DNA of 64,000 bases from Roseovarius halotolerans (GCF_900172255.1 NZ_FWFU01000001.1:1356804-1420803); one strand, 5' to 3'. Positions 8,943 through 18,963 are shown, numbered from the stretch's first letter. Translations and numbers: made by a program. The notes: generated from the sequence alone by a model not told the origin.

Positions 8943-9782
8943 ATGAAATTCGAGGGCACAGACTCCTATGTCGCCACCGGCGACCTGACCGTGGCCGTGA
9001 ACGCGGCGGTGACGCTGGAGCGCCCGCTGCTGGTCAAGGGCGAGCCCGGAACGGGTAAGACCGAGCTGGCCCGGCAGGTGGCGCAGGGGCTTGGCCTCGA
9101 GATGATCGAATGGAACATCAAATCCACCACCAAGGCTCAACAAGGGCTTTATGAATACGATGCGGTGTCGCGCCTGCGCGACAGCCAACTGGGTGATGAA
9201 CGCGTTCATGACGTGAACAATTACATTCGCAAGGGCAAGCTCTGGCAGGCCTTCGACGCAGACGAGAAGATGGTTCTCCTGATCGACGAGATCGACAAGG
9301 CGGATATCGAGTTTCCGAACGATCTCTTGCAGGAACTCGACCGGATGGAATTTCACGTTTACGAAACCGGCCAGACCGTGCGCGCGCGCCACCGTCCGAT
9401 CGTGATCATCACCTCGAACAACGAAAAGGAACTGCCCGACGCGTTTCTGCGGCGCTGTTTCTTCCACTATATCCGGTTTCCCGATCTCGAGACGATGAAG
9501 CAGATCGTCGACGTCCACCATCCCGGCATCAAGGAGCAACTTCTGACCACCGCTCTGACGCAGTTCTACGAAATCCGCGAGCAGGCCGGCCTCAAGAAGA
9601 AGCCTTCGACATCCGAGGTGCTGGACTGGCTGAAACTGCTGCTGGCCGAGGATCTCGATGCCGAGGATCTCAAGCGGGATGGCGCCGATGCGCTGCCCAG
9701 ATTGCACGGCGCACTTTTGAAAAACGAGCAAGACGTGCATCTTTTCGAACGACTCGCCTTCATGGCGCGACGATCCCGTTGA
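8943..9782 (+). CDS. MoxR-family AAA+ ATPase
   Basis: A 279-residue AAA+ protein of the MoxR/CbbQ group. It has Walker A GEPGTGKT near residue 33, Walker B LLIDEIDKAD near residue 115, a sensor 1 stretch IVIITSNNEKELPDAFLRRC, and a C-terminal lid region. Such ATPases act with VWA proteins to insert metals into, or remodel, target enzymes. A VWA/CoxE protein lies 1.8 kb downstream on the same strand, as expected for a pair. ATG 8943 (MKFEGTDSYVATGD) is chosen because homologues start here and AAAGGA lies upstream; the 47 residues upstream are not conserved and overlap the dksA leader. Confidence 0.92.
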   Translation: MKFEGTDSYVATGDLTVAVNAAVTLERPLLVKGEPGTGKTELARQVAQGLGLEMIEWNIKSTTKAQQGLYEYDAVSRLRDSQLGDERVHDVNNYIRKGKLWQAFDADEKMVLLIDEIDKADIEFPNDLLQELDRMEFHVYETGQTVRARHRPIVIITSNNEKELPDAFLRRCFFHYIRFPDLETMKQIVDVHHPGIKEQLLTTALTQFYEIREQAGLKKKPSTSEVLDWLKLLLAEDLDAEDLKRDGADALPRLHGALLKNEQDVHLFERLAFMARRSR

Positions 9783-10023
9783 TCCAGGCGAGACCCTATT
9801 AATGGCAGTATTTTCCCGGCTTTCACCGCAAGACCCCGCCGCCGACGCCTTGGCGCGTGAAGCCGGTCACAGTTTTGCCCCCATGCTTCCTTACCCAAGA
9901 CAGCAAGCTCATGTCAGTTGGCCGCACTCCCCCGTCGGTCTCACGCCGCGCGGTGGCCGTGTCGCACGGGCAGGTTCTGCACGTGTGCCATTGAGTGTGA
10001 GTTCAATAGGTATCGGGGGGCAT

Positions 10024-11391
10024 ATGCGCCGCATCGTTCTGTTTGCAAGTTTCCTGCTGGGGGCCTGTGCGCCCGGCCCATCCAGTGAAATGCCGTCGCG
10101 CGCGGCCACGCATGAAGCCAGCACGATGCCGGCGATGAAATCCTTCACGGCGCCACAGCCGATGCCCGTCCTGCGGTCCAATCGCGACATCAAGCGCGAT
10201 TTCATGGAATTGAGTTTCCAGTTGGAATCGGGACGCACCCTGCCCTATTTCACCCGCTTCGAGCAGCCGATCAGCGTGCGTGTCACCGGCGCACCGCCGC
10301 CAACGCTCATTCCCGATCTCAACCGGCTGATCCATCGACTGCGCAGCGAGGCCGGGATCGACATCAGCCAGGTGCAATCGGGTGAGGCCAATATCACCAT
10401 CGAGGCCGTGAGCCGCGCCGATATCCGCCGCCACCTGCCCAAGGCAGCCTGTTTCGTGGTGCCCAACATATCGCGCCTGTCACAATATCGCGCTGCCCGT
10501 CTCAGCCGCGCCACCAACTGGAGCATGATGACCAAGCGCGAAAAGCTCGCGGTGTTCATCCCTAACGACTCCTCGCCCCAGGAGGTGCGCGACTGCCTGC
10601 ACGAGGAAGTCGCGCAGGCGCTTGGCCCGCTGAACGATCTTTACCGGTTGCCGGATTCCGTCTTCAACGACGATAATGTTCATGCCGTGCTGACCGGTTT
10701 CGACATGCTGATCCTGCGCGCCTATTACTCGCCCTCGCTGCGTTCGGGAATGACGCGCGCTCAGGTGGCGGCCCGTCTGCCGGGAATTCTGAGCCGTCTC
10801 AACCCGTCCGGTGAATCCCGCGCGACACGCTATCTGGGTTCCACCCCGCGCGCCTGGATCGACGCTATCCAGACCGCCCTCGGGCCGGGTGCGCGGCCCA
10901 ACCAACGCCGCGAGGCCGCGCGCGAGGCGGTGCATATCGCCCAGGTCATGGGATGGCAGGATCATCGCCGCGCGTTCAGCCATTTCGCGCTTGGCCGACT
11001 GTCGCAATCGGTCGACCCGGAGTTGGCGCAGCAACAATTCCTGATCGCCGATCAATACTACGAACGCAGCCCCGGCACCCAGCTGCACCGCGCCTATGCC
11101 GCATCTCAGCTGGCCGCCTATTCGCTGAGCCAGGGACGTGGCGCCGAGGCGCTGCTTCTGATCAATCCCTACCTCGCCGTTGCCGAAAAGCATGAGAACG
11201 CCGCGCTTCTGGCCTCGCTCATGATGCTGCGGGCCGAAGCGCTGGACATGACCGGCCGCGTCGCCGAGGCGCAGGCGGTCCGTCTGGACAGTCTGGGCTG
11301 GGCGCGTTACGGGTTCGGGGCGGATTGGGCCGTGCGGGCGAAGCTGCGCGAGGTCGCGATGCTCAGCCCGATGAAGGGATCGAACAGGTAG
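10024..11391 (+). CDS. DUF2927 lipoprotein
   Basis: A 455-residue putative lipoprotein. The signal sequence ends in a lipobox LLGAC with the lipidated Cys at residue 15. The middle part (about residues 60-260) has the features of DUF2927: RSNRDIKRDFMELSFQLESG, a CFV stretch, and CLHEEVAQALGPLNDLYRLPDS with a conserved HEE. The C-terminal part is helical and may contain TPR-like repeats (ALMMLRAEALDMTGRVAEAQ). ATG 10024 follows GGGGGG directly. It lies between a MoxR ATPase and a VWA protein, which suggests an envelope role linked to that pair. Function is unknown. Confidence 0.85.
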   Translation: MRRIVLFASFLLGACAPGPSSEMPSRAATHEASTMPAMKSFTAPQPMPVLRSNRDIKRDFMELSFQLESGRTLPYFTRFEQPISVRVTGAPPPTLIPDLNRLIHRLRSEAGIDISQVQSGEANITIEAVSRADIRRHLPKAACFVVPNISRLSQYRAARLSRATNWSMMTKREKLAVFIPNDSSPQEVRDCLHEEVAQALGPLNDLYRLPDSVFNDDNVHAVLTGFDMLILRAYYSPSLRSGMTRAQVAARLPGILSRLNPSGESRATRYLGSTPRAWIDAIQTALGPGARPNQRREAAREAVHIAQVMGWQDHRRAFSHFALGRLSQSVDPELAQQQFLIADQYYERSPGTQLHRAYAASQLAAYSLSQGRGAEALLLINPYLAVAEKHENAALLASLMMLRAEALDMTGRVAEAQAVRLDSLGWARYGFGADWAVRAKLREVAMLSPMKGSNR

Positions 11392-11400
11392 CGCTAGCAC

Positions 11401-11568
11401 ATGATTGTCATTCTGGGAGCCATCCTTGGCGCCGTCAGCGGCGCATTGATCGCCAAGCGCCGCAAGGGGCGTGTGGCCGACATCCTGCAATACGCTTTCG
11501 TCTATGCGCTTATCTTCGCGCTTGCTGGTCTCTTCATCACGCTGATCGTCCACCGCTCCTCGGTCTGA
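11401..11568 (+). CDS. Small membrane protein, 55 residues
   Basis: A short reading frame, MIVILGAILGAVSGALIAKR..., that ends in LIVHRSSV. It predicts two hydrophobic segments (about residues 2-18 and 30-50) with a basic loop KRRKGR between them, so a hairpin membrane protein with a cytoplasmic loop. It starts nine bases after the DUF2927 stop and ends ten bases before the VWA gene start, on the same strand, so it fits a real operon member. Codon use is like its neighbours. I do not recognise a named family. Confidence 0.75.
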   Translation: MIVILGAILGAVSGALIAKRRKGRVADILQYAFVYALIFALAGLFITLIVHRSSV

Positions 11569-11578
11569 GGCGGCGCGC

Positions 11579-12763
11579 ATGTTCCTGCCCTTCTTCGACA
11601 ATCTGCGCAAGGCCGGCGTTCCCGTCAGCCTGCGCGAATACCTGACCTTCCTCGAAGCAATGAGCGCCGGACTGGTCACCTACGACCTGGAAGGGTTCTA
11701 TTACCTCGCCCGCAGCGCGATGGTGAAGGACGAACGGATGATCGACCGTTTCGACCGCGCCTTCGCGGCCAGTTTCGAGGGGCTCGAGGCGCTTTCGGCA
11801 CAGGATGTGCTGGATGCCGTCGACCTCCCCGCCGACTGGCTTGAAAAAATGGCCGAAAAGCACCTCACCCCGGAAGAGAAAGCCGAGATCGAGGCCCTTG
11901 GCGGGTTCGACAAGCTGATGGAGACGCTCAAGGAGCGGCTGCGTGAACAGCAGAAGCGCCATCAGGGCGGCAACAAGTGGATCGGCACCGCGGGCACCTC
12001 GCCCTTCGGCGCGCATGGCTACAACCCCGAGGGCGTGCGCATCGGTCAGGACAAGTCCCGCCACCAGCGCGCCGTCAAGGTCTGGGACAAGCGCGAGTTC
12101 CGCAATCTCGACGACAGCGTCGAACTGGGCACACGCAACATCAAGATCGCGCTCAAGCGGCTGCGCCAATGGGCGCGCGACGGGGCGCATGACGAGCTGG
12201 ATCTCGATGGTACGATCCGCGCCACCGCCGAGCACGGCTATCTCGACGTGCAGACCCGACCCGAGCGGCGCAACGCGATCAAGGTGTTGCTTTTCCTGGA
12301 TGTGGGCGGGTCGATGGACCCGCATATCAAGGTGGTCGAGGAATTGTTCAGCGCCGCGCGCGCCGAGTTCAAGCACCTGGAATACTACTATTTTCACAAT
12401 TGCCTGTACGAGGGCGTGTGGCGCGACAACACCCGCCGCTGGGATGCGCAGACCCCGACCTGGGACGTGCTCCATACATATGGCTCGGATTACAAATGCA
12501 TCTTCGTGGGCGACGCCAGCATGAGCCCCTACGAGGTCGCCTATCCGGGCGGTGCCAACGAACACTGGAACTCCGAGGCCGGGCAGGTCTGGCTTGAACG
12601 CGCCCGCGCCCAGTGGCCCGCGCATGTCTGGATCAACCCGGTACCGCAGGCGCAATGGGGCTATACCCATTCAATCCGCATGATCGCCGATATCTTTGAA
12701 GGGCGGATGATGCCGATGACCCTGGAGGGGATCGACCGCGGCATGCGCGAATTGCTGCGTTAG
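11579..12763 (+). CDS. VWA domain-containing CoxE-like protein
   Basis: A 394-residue cytoplasmic protein. The N-terminal half (about 1-230) is helical and basic, with the family stretch MFLPFFDNLRKAGVPVSLREY. The C-terminal VWA domain begins with LFLDVGGSMD near residue 240, a MIDAS motif of DxGxS type, and continues with a conserved HNCLYEGVWRDN. CoxE-like proteins work with MoxR ATPases (here at 8943-9782), for example in maturation of carbon monoxide dehydrogenase. No cox structural genes are visible, so the client enzyme is unknown. The ATG at 11579 follows the small membrane protein gene by ten bases. Confidence 0.92.
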   Translation: MFLPFFDNLRKAGVPVSLREYLTFLEAMSAGLVTYDLEGFYYLARSAMVKDERMIDRFDRAFAASFEGLEALSAQDVLDAVDLPADWLEKMAEKHLTPEEKAEIEALGGFDKLMETLKERLREQQKRHQGGNKWIGTAGTSPFGAHGYNPEGVRIGQDKSRHQRAVKVWDKREFRNLDDSVELGTRNIKIALKRLRQWARDGAHDELDLDGTIRATAEHGYLDVQTRPERRNAIKVLLFLDVGGSMDPHIKVVEELFSAARAEFKHLEYYYFHNCLYEGVWRDNTRRWDAQTPTWDVLHTYGSDYKCIFVGDASMSPYEVAYPGGANEHWNSEAGQVWLERARAQWPAHVWINPVPQAQWGYTHSIRMIADIFEGRMMPMTLEGIDRGMRELLR

Positions 12764-12767
12764 CGCC

Positions 12768-12793
12768 GCGCGCCCCATAGTCCGGGGGCGCGC
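12768..12793. other. Shared hairpin between convergent genes
   Basis: A perfect nine-base inverted repeat, GCGCGCCCC (12768-12776) and GGGGCGCGC (12785-12793), fills the 31-base gap between the ends of the VWA and DctM genes. There is no T-run on either side, so it may block readthrough or protect 3' ends rather than act as a standard terminator. Confidence 0.6.
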
Positions 12794-12794
12794 G

Positions 12795-15149
12795 TCATCG
12801 TCCCAGAAGCGACGGCACGATGGTGACGATTCCGGGGAAGAACCACAGGATTCCCAGCCCCAGCACCTGAATCAGCACGAATGGCGCCACCCCTCGATAG
12901 ATATGGCCGGTCGTGACCTCCTTGGGCGCGACGCCACGCAGATAGAACAGCGCAAAACCGAAAGGTGGCGTCAGGAAACTTGTCTGCAGGTTCACCGCGA
13001 TCATGATCGTCACCCATTTGGGATCGAAGGTGCCACCATAGATCACCGGCCCCACGATCGGGACCACGATGTAGATGATCTCGAGGAAATCCAGCACGAA
13101 GCCCAGGATGAACAGCACCAGCATCACGATCAGGAAGACCTTGTACTCGTTGTCGAAGCTGCGCAGGAATTGCTGGATGTAATGCTCGCCACCGAACGAG
13201 ATCACCACGAGGTTCAGCAGTTGCGAGCCAATGAGGATGGTAAAGACCATCGACGTGACCTTGGCGGTTTCGCGCACCACCGGCGTCAGGACGCCGCCGG
13301 TGAACAGCACCCAACAGGAATACAGCAGCCCGAACACCGCATAGAGATACGCGGCATAAGCACCGACAAAGGCAATCCAGCTTTCCAGCGGCACCTCATC
13401 GCGGGTGATGCGCAGGTCGAAATTGATGCCGAGCAAGATCGCCACCACGATTGCAAAGGTGGACCAGATGATCACCATGCCTGAGCGATCCAAATCCTTG
13501 AGCCGCCGATAGGCCGCCAGCATGATCGCGCCGCCCGCACCAAGCGCCGCCGCGGGCGTCGGGTTGGTGATGCCACCAAGGATCGACCCCAGCACTGCGA
13601 CGATCAGCACCAGCGGCGGAAAGACCACGCGGATCATGTCGTTCTGCGCCAACCGCCCTGCGGCATGCACACCGCCGTAGAACGCCATTGCATATGGAAT
13701 GGCCAGGATCACCAGCGACACGCCCGAACTAGTCGAGGGCGCGATCAGCAGGATATCGGCCAGAAGGCCCAGAACCACCCCAAGCGCCCCGATCAGCAGC
13801 GGTTTGGCGGGTGCTGACGGCATCACCCCGCGCGCCACCGCCAATACCAGCGCGAAGATCAGCAGGATCGTGGCGACGCCCGTGCCGATAGGTGCGGCAT
13901 TGGCCTCTTTCTCGGCGACGCGTTCGGCGATTTCTTCGGGGGTCAGCCGATGACTTTCATCCACCCCGCCTGCGGCGTCGATGGCCTCCTGCTGGGCGAC
14001 GGCTTCGTCCCAGGCCTCCTGCCCGTGCAGCTCGATCATCGCGGCCTTGCATTCCTCGCCCACATTGGTGCGCAGGGCGGCCGCTTCGCCGCGGTCGGTA
14101 AAGGTGTCGACCTGCAGGCTTTGCGGGCCGACGACTCCGACCTGGGCGAGCAAGAGCACCCCTGCGATCAGCCCCACCGGCACCCCCAGGAACCATGTGA
14201 ACGCCTCGCTGCGCGTGATGGCTTCGGCATTGGCACTGCCCAGTTCCACCGCCGGTGCGCGCTTGGGATTAAACAGCGCATAGCCAAAAGCATAGAGGGC
14301 ATAAAGCAGCGCCAGCAGGATCCCCGGCAACAGCGCCGCCTGAAACAGCGTGCCCACCGAAACCACGGCAGGCTGGCCCAGATAGGTCAGCGCATCCCCG
14401 CAGCCCGCCGCCTGCGCGCGCGCCTCCTGCGAGGTGGCATAGAGGTCGCCCGCCAGCGTCCCCAGAAGGACGATCACGATCGATGGCGGGATGATCTGCC
14501 CCAATGTGCCGCTGGCGGCAATGACGCCGGTCGCGATCTCGGGGCTGTAATTGTTGCGCAGCATCGTGGGCAGCGACAACAGTCCCATCGTCACCACCGT
14601 CGCGCCGACAATCCCGGTCGAAGCGGCCAAGAAAGCGCCCACGACGACCACCGACACGGCCAAACCGCCCGGCAGCGGGCCGAAAACCCGGGCCATCGTG
14701 GTCAGAAGGTCGTTGGCGATTTTCGACCGCTCCAGCGTGATCCCCATCAGCACGAACATCAGAACCGCCAGCAGGGTTTCGATCGACTGGCCCGCCAGCA
14801 CGCGCTCGTTGATACGATTGACGATGAAGCTCACATTGCGATCCAGCGCCACTTCCCAGCCGCGCGGAAAGACCGGCTCGCCCAGCCTCGGCAGATCGGG
14901 GTATCGGAACACCGATATCGCGTCTGGCCTCACCCCGTCCGCCACCAGCGCGCGATAGGCGTCGCTGGCGGTGTCGATGCTTTGGTGAATGAGCAGCCCC
15001 GCACTGTCCAGCGCGGCGATGATCGCAAACGATATGACCCCCGCGCCACCAATGGCAAAAGCCACCGGAAAGCCCGAGAGAATGCCGCCGAAGAGGCACA
15101 GGAAGACGATGATCAGCCCGATCTCGACGCCATCAAGTCCGAATAGCAT
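12795..15149 (-). CDS. TRAP transporter large permease (DctM family), oversized
   Basis: A 784-residue polytopic inner-membrane protein that forms the transport channel of a TRAP system. The family usually has about 430 residues. The N-terminal part starts LIIVFLCLFGGILSGFPVAF and carries ASGTLGQIIPPSIVIVLLG, a classical DctM signature. The extra length comes from a hydrophilic insert at about 58-110 (LVADGVRPDAISVFRYPDL), a long polar segment at about 345-425 (VDTFTDRGEAAAL... to VAEKEANA), and additional helices. The C-terminal part has VNLQTSFLTPPFGFALFYLRG. Fourteen bases separate it from DctQ. Large DctM subunits occur together with TakP-like binding proteins. Confidence 0.93.
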   Translation of the reverse strand: MLFGLDGVEIGLIIVFLCLFGGILSGFPVAFAIGGAGVISFAIIAALDSAGLLIHQSIDTASDAYRALVADGVRPDAISVFRYPDLPRLGEPVFPRGWEVALDRNVSFIVNRINERVLAGQSIETLLAVLMFVLMGITLERSKIANDLLTTMARVFGPLPGGLAVSVVVVGAFLAASTGIVGATVVTMGLLSLPTMLRNNYSPEIATGVIAASGTLGQIIPPSIVIVLLGTLAGDLYATSQEARAQAAGCGDALTYLGQPAVVSVGTLFQAALLPGILLALLYALYAFGYALFNPKRAPAVELGSANAEAITRSEAFTWFLGVPVGLIAGVLLLAQVGVVGPQSLQVDTFTDRGEAAALRTNVGEECKAAMIELHGQEAWDEAVAQQEAIDAAGGVDESHRLTPEEIAERVAEKEANAAPIGTGVATILLIFALVLAVARGVMPSAPAKPLLIGALGVVLGLLADILLIAPSTSSGVSLVILAIPYAMAFYGGVHAAGRLAQNDMIRVVFPPLVLIVAVLGSILGGITNPTPAAALGAGGAIMLAAYRRLKDLDRSGMVIIWSTFAIVVAILLGINFDLRITRDEVPLESWIAFVGAYAAYLYAVFGLLYSCWVLFTGGVLTPVVRETAKVTSMVFTILIGSQLLNLVVISFGGEHYIQQFLRSFDNEYKVFLIVMLVLFILGFVLDFLEIIYIVVPIVGPVIYGGTFDPKWVTIMIAVNLQTSFLTPPFGFALFYLRGVAPKEVTTGHIYRGVAPFVLIQVLGLGILWFFPGIVTIVPSLLGR

Positions 15150-15163
15150 GGTGTCCCGCCCTT

Positions 15164-16099
<936 letters not shown>

Positions 16100-16175
16100 G
16101 GTCCCCTCGCATGGAGTCTGCCCCGGTCCCGCGCCGATGGCGCGGCGGGCGTGTTTTCAGCAGAGTCCAGACTTG

Positions 16176-16203
16176 CTCCCCCGGCCTCGCGACCGGGGGA
16201 GCA
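16176..16203 (-). other. Intercistronic stem-loop between TRAP binding-protein and permease genes
   Basis: The arms GCTCCCCCGG (16176-16185) and CCGGGGGAGC (16194-16203) pair perfectly over ten bases. The hairpin starts 18 bases after the DctP stop and has no T-run. In comparable operons such structures stabilise the binding-protein mRNA or cut readthrough, so that binding protein exceeds permease. That role is inference here. Confidence 0.7.
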
Positions 16204-16220
16204 GATTGCCGACAGGTGGA

Positions 16221-17309
16221 TTACATCGCTTCCAGAACGCGGTTGCGCTGTGCGGTGTAGGCCCCTTGCGAGCGGCTGATCCAGGCCGCCGATTTCTTCA
16301 TCGACGTCATGTAGCTGTCGTAGATTTCCTTGTAGAGCGGGTCGTCCAGATGCTGGCGGACCACCTCGACGGAGTTGGTGCCAAAGGCATCCCAGACCTC
16401 GTCGGGGAATTCCATGACCTTGACGCCACCCGATTGCAGACGCTCGAGCGCCGCGGAGTTGTTGGCCATGAACTGCGACATGTTCCAGATATTCGCGGCC
16501 GCGCAGACATTCTCGACCGCCGCCTGTTGCGAGGGCGTGAACGAGTCGAACACCTCGCGGTTGAAGGCCAGCGACAGGTTGGGACCGGATTCATGGAAGC
16601 CGGCAGTGTAGTAGGTCTTGGTGATCTCCTGGAAACCGGCCTTTTCGTCGGCCCAGGGGCCGATCCACTCGGTCCCGTCGATCGCGCCGGATGCCAGCGC
16701 CTGATAAACTTCCGAGCCGGGCAGGTTCTGCACCGATGCGCCCAGACGGCCCAGAACTTCGCCACCCTGCCCGGGCATGCGGAACTTCAGGCCCTCGAAA
16801 TCGGCGGGCGAGTTGATTTCCTTGTTGAACCAGCCACCCGATTGCGGGCCGGTATTGCCTGCGGCAAATGTCTTGAGACCGAAGATCTCGGACACCTGAT
16901 CCTGCAGCTCGCGGCCGCCGTCATGGTAATACCAGTTGCTGAATTCCTGGAAGGTCATGCCGAAGGGAATGTTCGAGAAGAACGCCAGCGCCGGGTGCTG
17001 ACCCAGGAAGTAGTAGTCGACGCCGTGATAGATATCGGCCTGACCAGCGGAAACGGCATCGAACACCTCGAAGGCGCCAACCAATTCGCCACCGGCCTTG
17101 AGATCGACGGTCAATTGGCCGTCGGTTGCTGCGGTGATGTTATCTGCGCAGTATTGCGCGGCGTCATGCACGCCCGCGAGCCCGCGGCCCCAGGTGGTCA
17201 CAAGCGTCAGCGTGCGTTTGCCCTGTGCATATGCCGGCGCGGCCAGCGCCGTTGCGGCCGCAGCCGACCCGCCCAGAGCGGAATTCTTCAAGAATGAACG
17301 ACGATCCAT
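16221..17309 (-). CDS. TRAP transporter solute-binding protein (TakP/DctP-like)
   Basis: A 362-residue periplasmic binding protein with a Tat-type signal, MDRRSFLKNSALGGSAAAATALAAPAYA, cleaved near residue 28. The body shows the signature of the TakP group: AAGNTGPQSGGWFNKEI, the FRMPGQGGEVLGRLG helix, and GAIDGTEWIGPWADEKAGFQ, where R and W contact the acid group of the ligand in characterised relatives. The ligand is probably a monocarboxylate or 2-oxoacid, inferred from the subgroup. GGGAGG lies upstream of ATG 17309. A Cache kinase and response regulator are divergent from it and probably control it. Confidence 0.92.
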   Translation of the reverse strand: MDRRSFLKNSALGGSAAAATALAAPAYAQGKRTLTLVTTWGRGLAGVHDAAQYCADNITAATDGQLTVDLKAGGELVGAFEVFDAVSAGQADIYHGVDYYFLGQHPALAFFSNIPFGMTFQEFSNWYYHDGGRELQDQVSEIFGLKTFAAGNTGPQSGGWFNKEINSPADFEGLKFRMPGQGGEVLGRLGASVQNLPGSEVYQALASGAIDGTEWIGPWADEKAGFQEITKTYYTAGFHESGPNLSLAFNREVFDSFTPSQQAAVENVCAAANIWNMSQFMANNSAALERLQSGGVKVMEFPDEVWDAFGTNSVEVVRQHLDDPLYKEIYDSYMTSMKKSAAWISRSQGAYTAQRNRVLEAM

Positions 17310-17342
17310 GTATTATCCTCCCATGACAAGATACATCCATTG

Positions 17343-17357
17343 CGGGCAGACTGCCCG
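17343..17357. promoter_or_regulatory. Palindrome upstream of the TRAP operon
   Basis: CGGGCAG and CTGCCCG form perfect seven-base arms around one central base, 34 bases before the DctP start codon. This is a possible operator for the adjacent NarL-type regulator; no binding evidence is available. Confidence 0.4.
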
Positions 17358-17415
17358 ACAGTTGGATCATTCCGAGTGACAGGACGCTACAGTGACGCAA
17401 AGCCGTTGGAAATAC

Positions 17416-17429
17416 CTACTTTTGCGTAG
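17416..17429. promoter_or_regulatory. CTAC-N6-GTAG dyad in the TRAP / kinase intergenic region
   Basis: The short dyad CTAC-N6-GTAG lies in the 253-base gap between the TRAP binding-protein gene and the kinase gene. Its spacing would suit a dimeric NarL/LuxR-type regulator. It would be inside the coding region if the kinase used the GTG at 17392, which is one reason to prefer the downstream start. Confidence 0.35.
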
Positions 17430-17562
17430 ATCGGGTGCCAAAGAGCGCGAAAATGGCGGCGAAAGAGCGCATCTTTGGCCATTCCGGCGCTCCACCAAGG
17501 CACGACTGCGCGATATCCACCCCTTGCGCGGCGGCACGGGCGGTTGGCGCTTCGGCCAGCGG

Positions 17563-18963
17563 ATGAACTACGGACAAAAGCTGTTCCTGATCACCACCCT
17601 GCCCTTTCTGGCCGCAGCGGTGCTGGTCTCGGTGCTGGTGACGCTTCAGTCGCGCCAGTTGGCCGAACGCGAAATCCATCAGCTCGAGCGCCAGCTGATA
17701 GACGCCAAGCGCGCCGAGCTGAAGAACTACATCTCGATCGCGCGCAATGCCGTGGTCAATGTCTATGGCCGCGCTGCTCCCGACGACGAGGTCGCCAAGC
17801 TGCTGGTCACGCAGACGTTGTCGGCGATGCTCTATGGGCAGGACGGGTATTTCTTCGTCTATGATTATGCGGGCAACAATCTTGTCAGCCCGCGCGAAAC
17901 CGACCTGATCGGCGCCAATTGGCGCGGCTTGACGGATCCCAATGGGGTTTCCGTCACCGATGAACTGATCCGTCTCGCGCGTTCGGGCGGCGGCTATCAC
18001 AGCTATGACTGGCCCAAACCCTCCACCGGCGAGATCGCCCGGATGATCACCTATGTGATCGGCTATCAGGACTGGCGATGGGCGGTGGGAACCGGCGTGT
18101 TCGTGGATGATGTGCTGGCCACGGTTGCCGCCGCGCGCGACCAGGTCGAAGCCCGCGTCGAGCGCACGTTCCTGTATATAGGGGCGATCACGCTGGCGGC
18201 GCTGCTGTTGGTGTTCGGCAGCGGGCTGTTCATCACCATCCGCGAACGCCGCCTGGCGGATGCCAAGCTCAAGAAACTGACGCAACGCGTCTTTGACGCG
18301 CAGGAAGAAGAGCGCAGCCGGGTCGCGCGTGAACTGCATGACGGCATCAGCCAGATCCTCGTCGGGGTCCGCTATGCGCTCGACATCGCCAAGCGGCGAC
18401 TTGCCAGCGGCGATGCGCGCGCCGAAAGCGATCTCGATCGCGGCATCGCGCATCTCTCAGGCGCCATTCACGAAGTCCGCCGCATCAGCCGCGACCTGCG
18501 CCCCGGCGCGCTGGACGATCTGGGGCTTGGCCCCGCACTCAAAGCCCTGATCGAGGATTTCGGCCAGCGCACCGGGGTCGCAACCGAATTCGATACCGTG
18601 GTGTTCCGCAACCGGCTCGATGACGAGGCCAAGATCGCACTCTACCGCGTTGCCCAGGAGGCGCTGACCAATATCGAGCGCCATTCGCGCGCCAACACCG
18701 TATCCATCGCCCTGCGCGGCCACAGCCGGGGCGCCACCCTGCGTATTTCCGATGACGGCAAGGGGATCGAAGCCACCCGCAGCGCGCCATCGACCGGCGC
18801 GGGGCTTGGCCTGCGCAACATGCAGGAACGGGTCGAGCAACTGGACGGCACCCTGCGCATTCTGTCGGCGAACAGCGGCACGGTTATTGAAGCCACTGTG
18901 CCGCTGACGCATCTTCTTCCGCCAGAAGACCGCTCCGATTCGCACACGAAAGCAAACGCATGA
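17563..18963 (+). CDS. Cache-domain sensor histidine kinase (NarX/DegS type)
   Basis: A 466-residue membrane kinase. A first helix (about 8-30) is followed by a periplasmic single-Cache domain (about 35-200, with GQDGYFFVYDYAGNNLVSP and DWRWAVGTGVFVDDV), a second helix (about 207-228), and a cytoplasmic HisKA_3 domain with the phospho-acceptor in RVARELHDGISQIL. The ATPase domain has NIERHSRANTV, DDGKGIE and GAGLGLRNMQERVE. It overlaps the response regulator gene by four bases. The ligand is likely the TRAP substrate, since Cache kinases sense small carboxylates. A GTG at 17392 would add 57 unconserved residues. Confidence 0.9.
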   Translation: MNYGQKLFLITTLPFLAAAVLVSVLVTLQSRQLAEREIHQLERQLIDAKRAELKNYISIARNAVVNVYGRAAPDDEVAKLLVTQTLSAMLYGQDGYFFVYDYAGNNLVSPRETDLIGANWRGLTDPNGVSVTDELIRLARSGGGYHSYDWPKPSTGEIARMITYVIGYQDWRWAVGTGVFVDDVLATVAAARDQVEARVERTFLYIGAITLAALLLVFGSGLFITIRERRLADAKLKKLTQRVFDAQEEERSRVARELHDGISQILVGVRYALDIAKRRLASGDARAESDLDRGIAHLSGAIHEVRRISRDLRPGALDDLGLGPALKALIEDFGQRTGVATEFDTVVFRNRLDDEAKIALYRVAQEALTNIERHSRANTVSIALRGHSRGATLRISDDGKGIEATRSAPSTGAGLGLRNMQERVEQLDGTLRILSANSGTVIEATVPLTHLLPPEDRSDSHTKANA

